Shown here piece by piece: positions 1 through 5,449 of a stretch of 8,130 bases of DNA. Position numbers and translations under genes: made by a program. Source of the DNA: Firmicutes bacterium CAG:646 (GTDB taxonomy: Bacteria > Bacillota > Clostridia > Lachnospirales > Lachnospiraceae); NCBI GenBank assembly GCA_000432335.1, contig HF995342.1, forward strand, positions 1 to 8,130, read 5' to 3'. The first letter of the stretch is position 1, and each line of letters opens with the position of its first letter. A model generated the notes under the pieces. It saw only the letters and a list, made by a program, of their open reading frames with translations. It searched no databases and had not been told where the DNA came from.

Positions 1-3
1 TTG

Positions 4-34
4 AGACAGAAACTGTATGGTTTCTGTCTTTTTT
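4..34 (+). terminator. Intrinsic terminator of the gene upstream of the window
   Basis: A perfect 10-bp stem pairs 4-13 (AGACAGAAAC) with 20-29 (GTTTCTGTCT) around a 6-nt loop, followed directly by a T run (29-34). This is the form of a Rho-independent terminator reading on the + strand. It most likely ends a transcript from a gene left of the window, so the fab cluster starts as its own transcription unit. The upstream gene itself is not visible. Confidence 0.88.
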
Positions 35-63
35 ATTATACAGAATGCTTTTCTTTTTACAAC

Positions 64-72
64 TTATACACA
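64..72 (+). promoter_or_regulatory. DnaA box (TTATACACA)
   Basis: The 9-mer TTATACACA matches the bacterial DnaA-box consensus TTATNCACA at every defined position. It is the left member of an inverted pair with 128-136, and a TTGTGCACAA palindrome lies midway between them. Binding is inferred from the motif alone. Confidence 0.55.
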
Positions 73-95
73 AGGGTGCGCAAAAAAGGTAAGGA

Positions 96-105
96 TTGTG
101 CACAA
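96..105. promoter_or_regulatory. TTGTGCACAA palindrome, degenerate double DnaA box
   Basis: This is a perfect 10-bp palindrome. Read on either strand it gives TTGTGCACA, one mismatch from the DnaA-box consensus. Its start is 32 bp from the start of each flanking perfect box (64 and 128). Its first six bases (TTGTGC) also sit 17 bp before a perfect TATAAT at 119-124, so it may overlap a -35 element. It could equally be an operator for another dimeric regulator. Confidence 0.4.
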
Positions 106-124
106 AGCAGTGAAAAAATATAAT
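96..124 (+). promoter_or_regulatory. Possible upstream promoter P1
   Basis: TATAAT at 119-124 is a perfect -10 hexamer. Exactly 17 bp upstream is TTGTGC (96-101), which shares only the leading TTG with the -35 consensus. If used, transcription would start near 131, inside the minus-strand DnaA box, and give acpP a leader of about 155 nt. The weak -35 makes this tentative, and the promoter at 208-236 is much the better candidate. Confidence 0.35.
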
Positions 125-127
125 GAA

Positions 128-136
128 TGTGGATAA
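128..136 (-). promoter_or_regulatory. DnaA box (TTATCCACA on the minus strand)
   Basis: TGTGGATAA on the + strand is the exact complement of the strongest classical DnaA box, TTATCCACA. It faces the box at 64-72 and is followed by an AT-rich run (133-150). If the TATAAT at 119-124 is a real -10 element, this box covers the predicted transcription start, where DnaA binding would tend to repress. Confidence 0.6.
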
Positions 137-175
137 TTTGAAAATTTTTTGGGTTTTCAGAAAGAAATCCGCTTC

Positions 176-191
176 TTGTACCTAAGTGCAA
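176..191. promoter_or_regulatory. Imperfect dyad upstream of the main promoter
   Basis: TTGTACCTAAGTGCAA has twofold symmetry with 12 of 16 positions matching its own reverse complement (half-sites TTGTACCT and TTGCACTT). It ends 16 bp before the -35 hexamer at 208, where an activator or upstream repressor could bind. No regulator is recognised with confidence, and chance occurrence is possible. Confidence 0.25.
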
Positions 192-207
192 TTTTAGAAA
201 GTTTTTA

Positions 208-236
208 TTGACAAATCTTATTTAGCGATATATACT
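208..236 (+). promoter_or_regulatory. Sigma-A-type promoter of the fab operon
   Basis: A perfect -35 TTGACA (208-213), a 17-bp spacer and a -10 TATACT (231-236, one base from consensus) make a strong housekeeping promoter. The expected start is near 243, giving acpP an untranslated leader of about 43 nt, too short for a riboswitch. A FabT-like inverted repeat covers the last -10 base and the start site, which suggests repression by blocking RNA polymerase. Confidence 0.85.
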
Positions 237-248
237 TTGAACATCAAA
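236..248. promoter_or_regulatory. FabT-like operator overlapping -10 and start site
   Basis: TTTGAACATCAAA is a perfect 5-bp inverted repeat with a 3-bp centre (TTTGA-N3-TCAAA). This is the core of sites bound by FabT, the MarR-family repressor of streptococcal fab operons, which recognises a palindrome close to TTTGATTATCAAA with long-chain acyl-ACP as corepressor. A third half-site, TTTGA, follows at 252-256 with the same 3-bp spacing. The position over the -10 and +1 fits a repressor. The match is by motif only, and no fabT gene is in the window. Confidence 0.6.
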
Positions 249-272
249 ATATTTGAAATATAAAATTATTTT

Positions 273-279
273 AAGGAGA
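273..279 (+). promoter_or_regulatory. Ribosome binding site deciding the acpP start
   Basis: AAGGAGA lies before two consecutive ATG codons at 283 and 286. Measured from the end of GGAG (278), the spacer is 4 nt to the first ATG and 7 nt to the second. The second has the more usual spacing and gives a 77-residue ACP. Confidence 0.75.
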
Positions 280-285
280 AGAATG

Positions 286-519
286 ATGTTTGAAGAGATG
301 AAAGAGATTATTGCAGAGCAGTTAAATTGTGATGGAAATTCTATTACGGAAGCAACTTCTTTCAAGGAGGATCTGGGAGCTGATTCTCTGGATTTGTTTG
401 AACTGGTAATGGCTTTGGAAGAAAAATATGAGATTGAAATTCCAGCGGAGGAGCTTGCAGAGCTGACAACCGTGGGAAGCGTTATGGAGTATCTGAAGAA
501 TAAAGGTGTGGAGGCGTAA
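286..519 (+). CDS. acpP: Acyl carrier protein AcpP
   Basis: Small acidic carrier that holds the growing acyl chain on a 4'-phosphopantetheine arm during cytosolic fatty acid synthesis. The 77-residue product has the usual ACP length and layout: helix I (about 2-14), a long loop with TSFKEDLGADSLD, then helix II beginning at the attachment serine. The prosthetic-group serine is Ser34 in the GADSLD motif. Helix II continues as LFELVMALEEKY, and the C-terminal part has the usual IPAEELAELTTVGSV pattern. The protein is rich in Glu and Asp. ATG 286 was chosen from ribosome-site spacing; ATG 283 would add one Met. It is the first gene of the operon, under the promoter at 208-236. A strong hairpin includes its last codons and stop, and fabK begins 74 nt later. 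Being followed directly by fabK supports a role in FAS-II over a carrier for a secondary metabolite pathway. Confidence 0.96.
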   Translation: MFEEMKEIIAEQLNCDGNSITEATSFKEDLGADSLDLFELVMALEEKYEIEIPAEELAELTTVGSVMEYLKNKGVEA

Positions 520-535
520 AGTCCACACCTTTTCT
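502..535 (+). terminator. Hairpin over the acpP stop; possible leaky terminator
   Basis: A perfect 11-bp stem pairs 502-512 (AAAGGTGTGGA) with 522-532 (TCCACACCTTT) around a 9-nt loop that contains the acpP TAA stop (517-519). Only a short T-rich tail follows (TTTTCT at 530-535), part of it inside the stem, so termination should be partial at best. In an operon whose downstream genes need readthrough, this fits attenuation or an RNA 3'-end that protects a monocistronic acpP message. The mechanism is inferred. Confidence 0.6.
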
Positions 536-593
536 AAAGCTAAAGCAGCCATAGGCTTCTCTGGATGAAGATGTGGAATAAGAGGAGGAAGTT

Positions 594-1523
594 ATGAAGA
601 CAAGAGTTACAGATATGCTGGGAATCAAATACCCGATTATTCAGGGAGGAATGGCATGGGTGGCAGAACATCATCTGGCAGCGGCAGTGTCAGAAGCAGG
701 CGGTTTGGGAATTATTGGCGCAGCCAGCGCTCCTGTAGAAATTGTACGGGAGGAAATCCAGAAGGCAAAGGAATTGACAGATAAGCCTTTTGGGGTAAAT
801 ATCATGCTTCTGAATCCGAATGCGCCGGATATTGCAAGGTTAGTGATAGAAGAAAAAATTGCTGCTGTTACAACCGGAGCCGGAACACCAGAAAAATATA
901 TGGATATGTGGAAGGAAGCAGGTATTAAGGTTATTCCGGTGGTGGCTTCAGTGGCGATGGCAAAAAGAATGGAGCGATGTGGCGCTGATGCGGTAGTCGC
1001 AGAAGGAATGGAAGCGGGAGGTCATATAGGTTCTCAGACAACCATGGCGTTGGTGCCTCAGATTGTGGACGCAGTGAAGATTCCGGTGATTGCGGCAGGA
1101 GGAATTGGTGATGGAAGAGGATTTGCAGCAGTACGGATGTTAGGAGCAGACGCGGTACAGATGGGAACGCGTTTTGTGGTGGCAGAGGAATCTATTGTGC
1201 ATGAAAATTATAAGGAACGGATCATAAAGGCAAAAGATATTGATTCTGTCGTAACAGGACAGTCTACGGGTCATCCTATCCGTATTCTCAGAAATCAGAT
1301 GTCAAAGGAATATTTGAAGAAAGAAAAAGAAGGAGCTTCCTTTGAAGAATTAGAAATGATGACGCTGGGCACTTTGCGAAGAGCAGTGATTGATGGAGAC
1401 GTAGTTCGTGGAAGTGTGATGGCGGGTCAGATTGCAGGTCTAATTCAAAAAAAGCAAAGCTGTCGTGAAATTATAGAAGAAATCATGGGGCAAGCAGAAA
1501 CATTGCTGGCAGGACAGAGATGA
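594..1523 (+). CDS. fabK: Enoyl-ACP reductase II FabK (FMN-dependent)
   Basis: Catalyses the last step of each elongation cycle, reducing trans-2-enoyl-ACP to acyl-ACP with NAD(P)H through bound FMN. The 309-residue protein is a TIM-barrel of the FabK/nitronate monooxygenase family. It starts MKTRVTDMLGIKYPIIQGGM, and the N-terminal AGGLGIIG and FGVNIMLLNP segments are characteristic of FabK. The EGMEAGGHIG motif carries His144, aligning with the active-site His of pneumococcal FabK. The flavin-phosphate motifs IPVIAAGGIGDG and GADAVQMGTRF follow. A strong AGGAGG (583-588) supports ATG 594. The family also includes nitronate monooxygenases, but similarity to pneumococcal FabK and position between acpP and fabD settle the role. 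FabK enzymes are not inhibited by triclosan, unlike FabI, and no fabI is seen here. Confidence 0.96.
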   Translation: MKTRVTDMLGIKYPIIQGGMAWVAEHHLAAAVSEAGGLGIIGAASAPVEIVREEIQKAKELTDKPFGVNIMLLNPNAPDIARLVIEEKIAAVTTGAGTPEKYMDMWKEAGIKVIPVVASVAMAKRMERCGADAVVAEGMEAGGHIGSQTTMALVPQIVDAVKIPVIAAGGIGDGRGFAAVRMLGADAVQMGTRFVVAEESIVHENYKERIIKAKDIDSVVTGQSTGHPIRILRNQMSKEYLKKEKEGASFEELEMMTLGTLRRAVIDGDVVRGSVMAGQIAGLIQKKQSCREIIEEIMGQAETLLAGQR

Positions 1524-1549
1524 GATGAAAAAAGAAAATAAGTTGTTTT

Positions 1550-1575
1550 TATAATTATTTAGTTTGGAAATCAAA
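1550..1575 (+). promoter_or_regulatory. Possible internal promoter and FabT-like site before fabD
   Basis: In the AT-rich 67-nt gap between fabK and fabD, TATAAT (1550-1555) is a perfect -10 hexamer. TTTGGAAATCAAA (1563-1575) follows at the predicted start. It matches TTTGA-N3-TCAAA at nine of ten defined positions with the same 3-bp centre as the site at 236-248. A good -35 is missing: the best 6-mer at 18 bp is TGAAAA (1526-1531). The combination mirrors the main promoter but remains tentative. Confidence 0.3.
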
Positions 1576-1590
1576 ATAAAGGAGTTTGAG

Positions 1591-2505
1591 ATGGGTAAAG
1601 TTGCTTTGGTTTTTCCAGGACAGGGCGCGCAATATGTAGGAATGGGAAAGGATTTTTATGAACAGATCGCTGTCTGTAAGAAGATCTATGATATGGCTTC
1701 GGAAGTGACCGGTTTGGATATTCCTAAGATTTGTTTTACAGAGAATGAACAGATTCATATTACAGAATATACGCAGATTGCAATGCTGACAACAGAAGCA
1801 GCTATTTTGGGGGCTTTGAGAGAAAAAGGAATGCAGAGTCAGGTTCATGCAGGATTAAGTCTGGGAGAATATGGAGCGCTGCTTGCTTCCGGTGTATTAT
1901 CTCTGGAAGATGCTTTTCGAGTGGTGAGGGAGAGAGGAATTCTCATGCAGGAAGCGGTACCCCAGGGAGGAGCTATGAGCGCCGTATTAGGAATGGACGG
2001 TGAGAAGATTGCGGAAATCTGTGAAGAGATAACGGGGATTGTTTCGGTGGCAAATTATAACTGTCCGGGGCAGGTAGTTATTACCGGAGAAAAAGAAGCG
2101 GTAGATGAGGCAGTGGAACATTTGAAGGCTACTGGAGCAAAAAGATGTATTCCTTTGCAGGTGAGCGGACCATTCCATTCACCGATGTTAAAAGAAGCGG
2201 GAGAAAAACTGGGAAATGTATTAGAAGAGATTACGATCAGAGATATTTCTATCCCTTATCTTACGAATGTAACCGCAGATTATGTGACAGAAAAAGAAAA
2301 GATAAAAGAGCTTTTGAAAAAACAGGTGTATTCTCCGGTACGCTGGCAGCAGAGTGTGGAACGGATGATTGCAGACGGTACCGATACTTTTATCGAAGTG
2401 GGACCGGGAAAAACGCTTACAGGATTTTTACGGAAGATCAACAGGAATGTAAAAGGGATTAAAATAGAAAATATAGAAGATCTGAAAAATATAGATTTGG
2501 TGTGA
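1591..2505 (+). CDS. fabD: Malonyl-CoA:ACP transacylase FabD
   Basis: Transfers malonyl from malonyl-CoA to holo-ACP, supplying the extender unit for FabF. The 304-residue length is normal for FabD. The N-terminal VALVFPGQGAQ carries the oxyanion Gln11. The nucleophile elbow GLSLGEY gives Ser90. Arg115 lies in ERGILMQEAVP, the usual place for the residue that binds the malonyl carboxylate. GPFHSPML gives the catalytic His196, and the C-terminal VGPGKTLTGFLRK is standard for the family. Arg115 marks it as malonyl-specific, unlike general acyltransferases. ATG 1591 is preferred because AAAGGAG (1578-1584) lies 6 nt upstream; an in-frame TTG at 1564 has no ribosome site. It follows fabK by 67 nt and precedes fabG by 34 nt. 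Confidence 0.96.
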   Translation: MGKVALVFPGQGAQYVGMGKDFYEQIAVCKKIYDMASEVTGLDIPKICFTENEQIHITEYTQIAMLTTEAAILGALREKGMQSQVHAGLSLGEYGALLASGVLSLEDAFRVVRERGILMQEAVPQGGAMSAVLGMDGEKIAEICEEITGIVSVANYNCPGQVVITGEKEAVDEAVEHLKATGAKRCIPLQVSGPFHSPMLKEAGEKLGNVLEEITIRDISIPYLTNVTADYVTEKEKIKELLKKQVYSPVRWQQSVERMIADGTDTFIEVGPGKTLTGFLRKINRNVKGIKIENIEDLKNIDLV

Positions 2506-2539
2506 TGAGTGAAGCGCCAGAAAGTTTAAAGGAGAAGCG

Positions 2540-3277
2540 ATGGAAAAAAAAGTAGCTTTAATTACAGGAGCCAGCAGAGGAATCGGAAGACAAACAGCAT
2601 ATACCCTGGCAAAACAGGGGGTTTTTGTTGTTATTAATTACCGCGGTTCAAAGGAAAAGGCAAATGAGGTTTTAGAGGAAATCAGGAGACAGGGGGGAGA
2701 CGGAACATTATATCCCTGCAATGTGGCGGATTTTTCTGAGACGGGCGAAATGATAAACGCATTGCTCAAAGAGTATGGTCATATTGATATTCTGGTAAAT
2801 AACGCAGGAATTACAAAGGATAATCTGATTATGAAAATGAAGGAAGAGGAATTTGATCAGGTATTGGAAATTAATCTGAAAGGATGTTTCAATACAATTC
2901 ATCACGTATCTCGTCAGATGTTAAAACAGAGAAGTGGAAAAATTATCAATGTGGCGTCTGTTTCCGGTGTTTTGGGAAATGTAGGTCAGGCAAATTATGC
3001 GGCGTCGAAGGCGGGAATTATCGGTCTTACAAAAACAGTGGCAAGAGAACTGGCGAGCAGAGGAATCAGTGTAAATGCGGTAGCGCCTGGATTTATACGA
3101 ACGGATATGACAGATATGCTTTCGGAAAATGTGAGAGAGACAGTGAAAGAACAGATTCCCATGAAAAGATTTGGAAACCCGGAGGATGTAGCGGAAATGA
3201 TCGCATTTCTGGCATCAGAAAGGGCAGATTATATCACGGGTCAGGTGATTCATATTGATGGCGGAATGGCAATGTAA
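2540..3277 (+). CDS. fabG: 3-oxoacyl-ACP reductase FabG
   Basis: NADPH-dependent reduction of 3-ketoacyl-ACP to (R)-3-hydroxyacyl-ACP, the first reductive step of elongation. The 245-residue protein is a classical short-chain dehydrogenase. The Rossmann motif TGASRGIG is at residues 9-16 and NNAG at 87-90. The catalytic triad is Ser140 (in VASVSG), Tyr153 and Lys157 in the YAASK motif. Arg13 after the glycine motif agrees with NADP(H) preference. The C-terminal YITGQVIHIDGGMAM is the FabG signature. GGAG at 2531-2534 sits 5 nt before ATG 2540. fabF begins only 9 nt after the stop, so translation of the two is probably coupled. The SDR family is large, but the length, C-terminal signature and operon place make FabG secure. 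Confidence 0.96.
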   Translation: MEKKVALITGASRGIGRQTAYTLAKQGVFVVINYRGSKEKANEVLEEIRRQGGDGTLYPCNVADFSETGEMINALLKEYGHIDILVNNAGITKDNLIMKMKEEEFDQVLEINLKGCFNTIHHVSRQMLKQRSGKIINVASVSGVLGNVGQANYAASKAGIIGLTKTVARELASRGISVNAVAPGFIRTDMTDMLSENVRETVKEQIPMKRFGNPEDVAEMIAFLASERADYITGQVIHIDGGMAM

Positions 3278-3286
3278 GGAGGCAGT

Positions 3287-4525
3287 ATGAGAAGAGTTGT
3301 AATTACCGGAATGGGAGCGATTACTCCTGTGGGAAATAGTGTGGAAGAGTTTTGGGATTCCCTGAAAAGCAAGAAATTGGGATTTGGAGAGATTACCCGT
3401 TTTGATACGACGGATTATAAGGTAAAGCTGGCGGCGGAAGTCAAGGATTTTTCACCGGAAAACTATATGGATTTTAAGGCGGCAAAAAGGATGGAGCTGT
3501 TTTGTCAGTATGGAGTAGCTGCGGCAAAAGAAGCATTTTCTCAGGCGGGTCTTGATATGGAAAAGGAAGATCCGTACCGGGTGGGATGTTCCATTGGCTC
3601 TGGAGTGGGAAGCCTGCAGGCAGCAGAAGCAGCCTGTAATAAGATTCAGGAGAAAGGTCCCTCCAGAGTAAATCCTTTGTTGGTGCCTTTGATGATATCG
3701 AATATGGCAGCAGGAAATGTATCGATTCAGTTAGGGCTTAAGGGAAAAAGTCTGAATGTGGTGACTGCTTGTGCAACGGGAACCCACTCGATCGGTGAGG
3801 CATATCGGAGTATTCAGTGCAATGACGCTGATGTGATGCTGGCAGGAGGTACAGAGGCAAGTATTTGTCCGGTGGGAGTTGCAGGTTTTGCAGCATTGAC
3901 CGCATTGTCGGTTTCTCAGGACCCGAAACGGTGTTCTCTTCCATTTGACAAGGACAGAAGCGGATTTGTGATGGGAGAGGGTGCCGGTGTGGTGATTCTG
4001 GAAGAACTGGAGCATGCCAGAAAACGGGGAGCCAGGATTCTTGCAGAGATTGTAGGATATGGAGCGACCAGTGACGGGTATCATATCACATCCCCGGCGC
4101 AGGACGGTTCCGGAGCGGCAAAAGCTATGGAACTGGCAATGCAGGAAGCAGGAATGGAAAAAGAAGAGGTTCTGTATATCAATGCTCATGGAACAGCGAC
4201 CCATCATAACGATCTTTTTGAGACGAGAGCCATTAAAAGACTTTTTGGCGATCACGCTTACAAAATAAAGATTAATTCTACGAAATCGATGATCGGTCAT
4301 TTGCTGGGAGCTGCCGGAGCCGTGGAATTTATTGCCTGTGTGAAGGAATTGCAGGAAGGATTTCTTCATGCCACAGCAGGGTATACGACACCGGATGAAG
4401 AGATGGATCTGGATTATATAGCGGGAGAAGGATGTAAGGCAAATATTACCTGTGCTTTGACAAATTCTTTGGGGTTTGGCGGTCACAACGCCAGTCTGCT
4501 GATTAAAAAATATGTGGAGGAATAA
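3287..4525 (+). CDS. fabF: 3-oxoacyl-ACP synthase II FabF
   Basis: Condenses malonyl-ACP with acyl-ACP, extending the chain by two carbons with loss of CO2. The 412-residue thiolase-fold protein starts MRRVVITGMGAITPVG, as FabF proteins do. The nucleophile is Cys162 in VVTACATGTHSIGEAY. The two catalytic histidines are His301 (NAHGTATHHND) and His338 (STKSMIGHLLGAAGAVE), with Lys333 between them: the Cys-His-His set of elongating synthases. The GFVMGEGAGVVILEELEHA loop and C-terminal NSLGFGGHNASL are also typical. These features exclude FabH, which has Cys-His-Asn. Its ribosome site AAGGAGG overlaps the fabG stop region, and accB begins 2 nt after its own stop, indicating tight coupling. As the only condensing enzyme in the window it depends on a FabH encoded elsewhere for initiation. 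Confidence 0.97.
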   Translation: MRRVVITGMGAITPVGNSVEEFWDSLKSKKLGFGEITRFDTTDYKVKLAAEVKDFSPENYMDFKAAKRMELFCQYGVAAAKEAFSQAGLDMEKEDPYRVGCSIGSGVGSLQAAEAACNKIQEKGPSRVNPLLVPLMISNMAAGNVSIQLGLKGKSLNVVTACATGTHSIGEAYRSIQCNDADVMLAGGTEASICPVGVAGFAALTALSVSQDPKRCSLPFDKDRSGFVMGEGAGVVILEELEHARKRGARILAEIVGYGATSDGYHITSPAQDGSGAAKAMELAMQEAGMEKEEVLYINAHGTATHHNDLFETRAIKRLFGDHAYKIKINSTKSMIGHLLGAAGAVEFIACVKELQEGFLHATAGYTTPDEEMDLDYIAGEGCKANITCALTNSLGFGGHNASLLIKKYVEE

Positions 4526-4527
4526 GC

Positions 4528-4971
4528 ATGGAATTTGAAAATCTGCTGAAGCTTATTGAAACAGTTTCTTCTTCGGAACTGACTCATTTTTCTATGAAAG
4601 AGGGAGAGTTTAAACTTTCTATGGGAAAGGATTCTATCGTGGTATCCGGTAGAGAAATCTCTGAGATAAAAACGGAAAGAATATCTGCGAGAGCGGAAAC
4701 CAATAGTGAGAAAAAATCTCAGACAGAACTTCCAGAAGGAAAGATGGTAAAGGCGCCTTTGGTGGGAACTTTTTACAGCGCGTCAGCGCCGGAAGAGGAA
4801 CCGTTCGTTCAGGTGGGAGATTCCGTGAAAAAAGGTCAGACGCTGGGGATTATAGAGGCGATGAAGCTGATGAATGAAATTGAATGTGAGTATGACGGTG
4901 TTATAGACAAAATTCTGGTGGAGAATGGTCAGATGATCGAATATGGTCAGCCGTTATTTACAATAAAGTAA
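4528..4971 (+). CDS. accB: Biotin carboxyl carrier protein of acetyl-CoA carboxylase
   Basis: Carries carboxybiotin between the biotin carboxylase (AccC) and carboxyltransferase (AccD-AccA) that make malonyl-CoA. The 147-residue protein has an N-terminal helical segment (about 1-35), a linker (about 36-70) rich in Ser, Glu and Lys where many AccB linkers are Ala/Pro-rich, and a C-terminal biotinyl domain (about 71-147). The biotinylation site is Lys113 in EAMKLMNE, 34 residues before the C-terminus. The insert SASAPEEEPF within the domain corresponds to the 'thumb' that distinguishes AccB from biotinyl domains of decarboxylases. The ribosome site GGAGG (4516-4520) lies inside the end of fabF and only 2 nt separate the genes. 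Biotinylation requires a BirA-type ligase not seen here. Confidence 0.95.
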   Translation: MEFENLLKLIETVSSSELTHFSMKEGEFKLSMGKDSIVVSGREISEIKTERISARAETNSEKKSQTELPEGKMVKAPLVGTFYSASAPEEEPFVQVGDSVKKGQTLGIIEAMKLMNEIECEYDGVIDKILVENGQMIEYGQPLFTIK

Positions 4972-5003
4972 GGAATCTTGAAAAGAAGGAGAGAAGGGGT
5001 ACT

Positions 5004-5432
5004 ATGTCAGTTTTAAACACGAAAGAAATTATGGAGATTATTCCGCATCGTCATCCATTTCTTCTGGTAGACACGATAGAGGAATTGGAGGCGGGAGTAC
5101 GAGCCGTGGGGAAAAAATGTGTCACCTATGATGAATATTATTTTCGTGGACATTTTCCAAATGAGCCGGTGATGCCGGGAGTTTTGATTATCGAGGCGCT
5201 GGCACAGGTGGGAGCAGTCTGTATCTTAAGCTGTGAGCAGTTTAAGGGAAAAACAGCTTATTTTGGGGGAATCAACCAGTGTAGATTCAAGAAGAAAGTA
5301 GTTCCCGGAGACGTATTGCTGTTAGAGGTAGAATTGATTAAACAGAAAGGACCTGTCGCTATTGCGAAAGCTGTTGCCACGGTAGAAGGGAAAGTGGCAG
5401 CGTCTGCAGAACTGACGGTTGCGATAGGTTAG
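5004..5432 (+). CDS. fabZ: 3-hydroxyacyl-ACP dehydratase FabZ
   Basis: Dehydrates (R)-3-hydroxyacyl-ACP to trans-2-enoyl-ACP, the substrate of FabK. The 142-residue hot-dog-fold protein has the family opening IMEIIPHRHPFLLVD. The catalytic His50 is in FRGHFPNEPVMPGV and Glu64 in IIEALAQVGA; Glu rather than Asp there separates FabZ from FabA. The later GINQCRFKKKVVPGD stretch is standard. Two purine-rich stretches precede ATG 5004: AAGGAG at 4986-4991, rather far, and AAGGGG at 4994-4999, 4 nt away. No fabA or fabM is present, so how unsaturated chains are made is unclear. A FabN-like dehydratase/isomerase role cannot be excluded from sequence alone. It sits between accB and accC, as in streptococcal and clostridial fab clusters. 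Confidence 0.95.
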   Translation: MSVLNTKEIMEIIPHRHPFLLVDTIEELEAGVRAVGKKCVTYDEYYFRGHFPNEPVMPGVLIIEALAQVGAVCILSCEQFKGKTAYFGGINQCRFKKKVVPGDVLLLEVELIKQKGPVAIAKAVATVEGKVAASAELTVAIG

Positions 5433-5449
5433 TAAAGGAGAAAATCGGA

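Noticed and set aside
64..150. Chromosomal origin (oriC)
   Set aside because: Only two perfect DnaA boxes and one degenerate palindrome are present, and the window contains no dnaA, dnaN, rpmH or other typical origin neighbours. A regulatory or titration role is more plausible.
137..161. Weak hairpin with TGAAAA and TTTTCA arms
   Set aside because: The stem is almost all A-T, includes a G-T pair, and lies upstream of the main transcript start. It is more simply an AT-rich tract.
173..200. FapR operator
   Set aside because: TGTACCTAA resembles the TAGTACCTA half of Bacillus FapR sites, but the other half does not match and the FabT-like site over the promoter explains fatty acid control better.
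253..285. Longer acpP starting at TTG 253
   Set aside because: The TTG has no ribosome site, lies about 10 nt from the predicted transcript start, and would add a basic extension unlike any ACP. The AAGGAG at 273-278 points to ATG 283/286.
1564..1590. Longer fabD starting at TTG 1564
   Set aside because: The added residues are unlike FabD, the TTG has no ribosome site, and AAAGGAG at 1578-1584 correctly positions ATG 1591, where family homology begins.
2505..2555. Sixteen-codon open frame overlapping the fabD stop and fabG start
   Set aside because: It has no ribosome site before its ATG and contains the fabG ribosome site itself. The overlap looks incidental.
3731..4486. 251-codon open frame on the minus strand inside fabF
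   Set aside because: It is antisense to a fully conserved fabF. Its translation is rich in Cys, His and Ser with no recognisable fold, and no promoter or ribosome site was seen for it.
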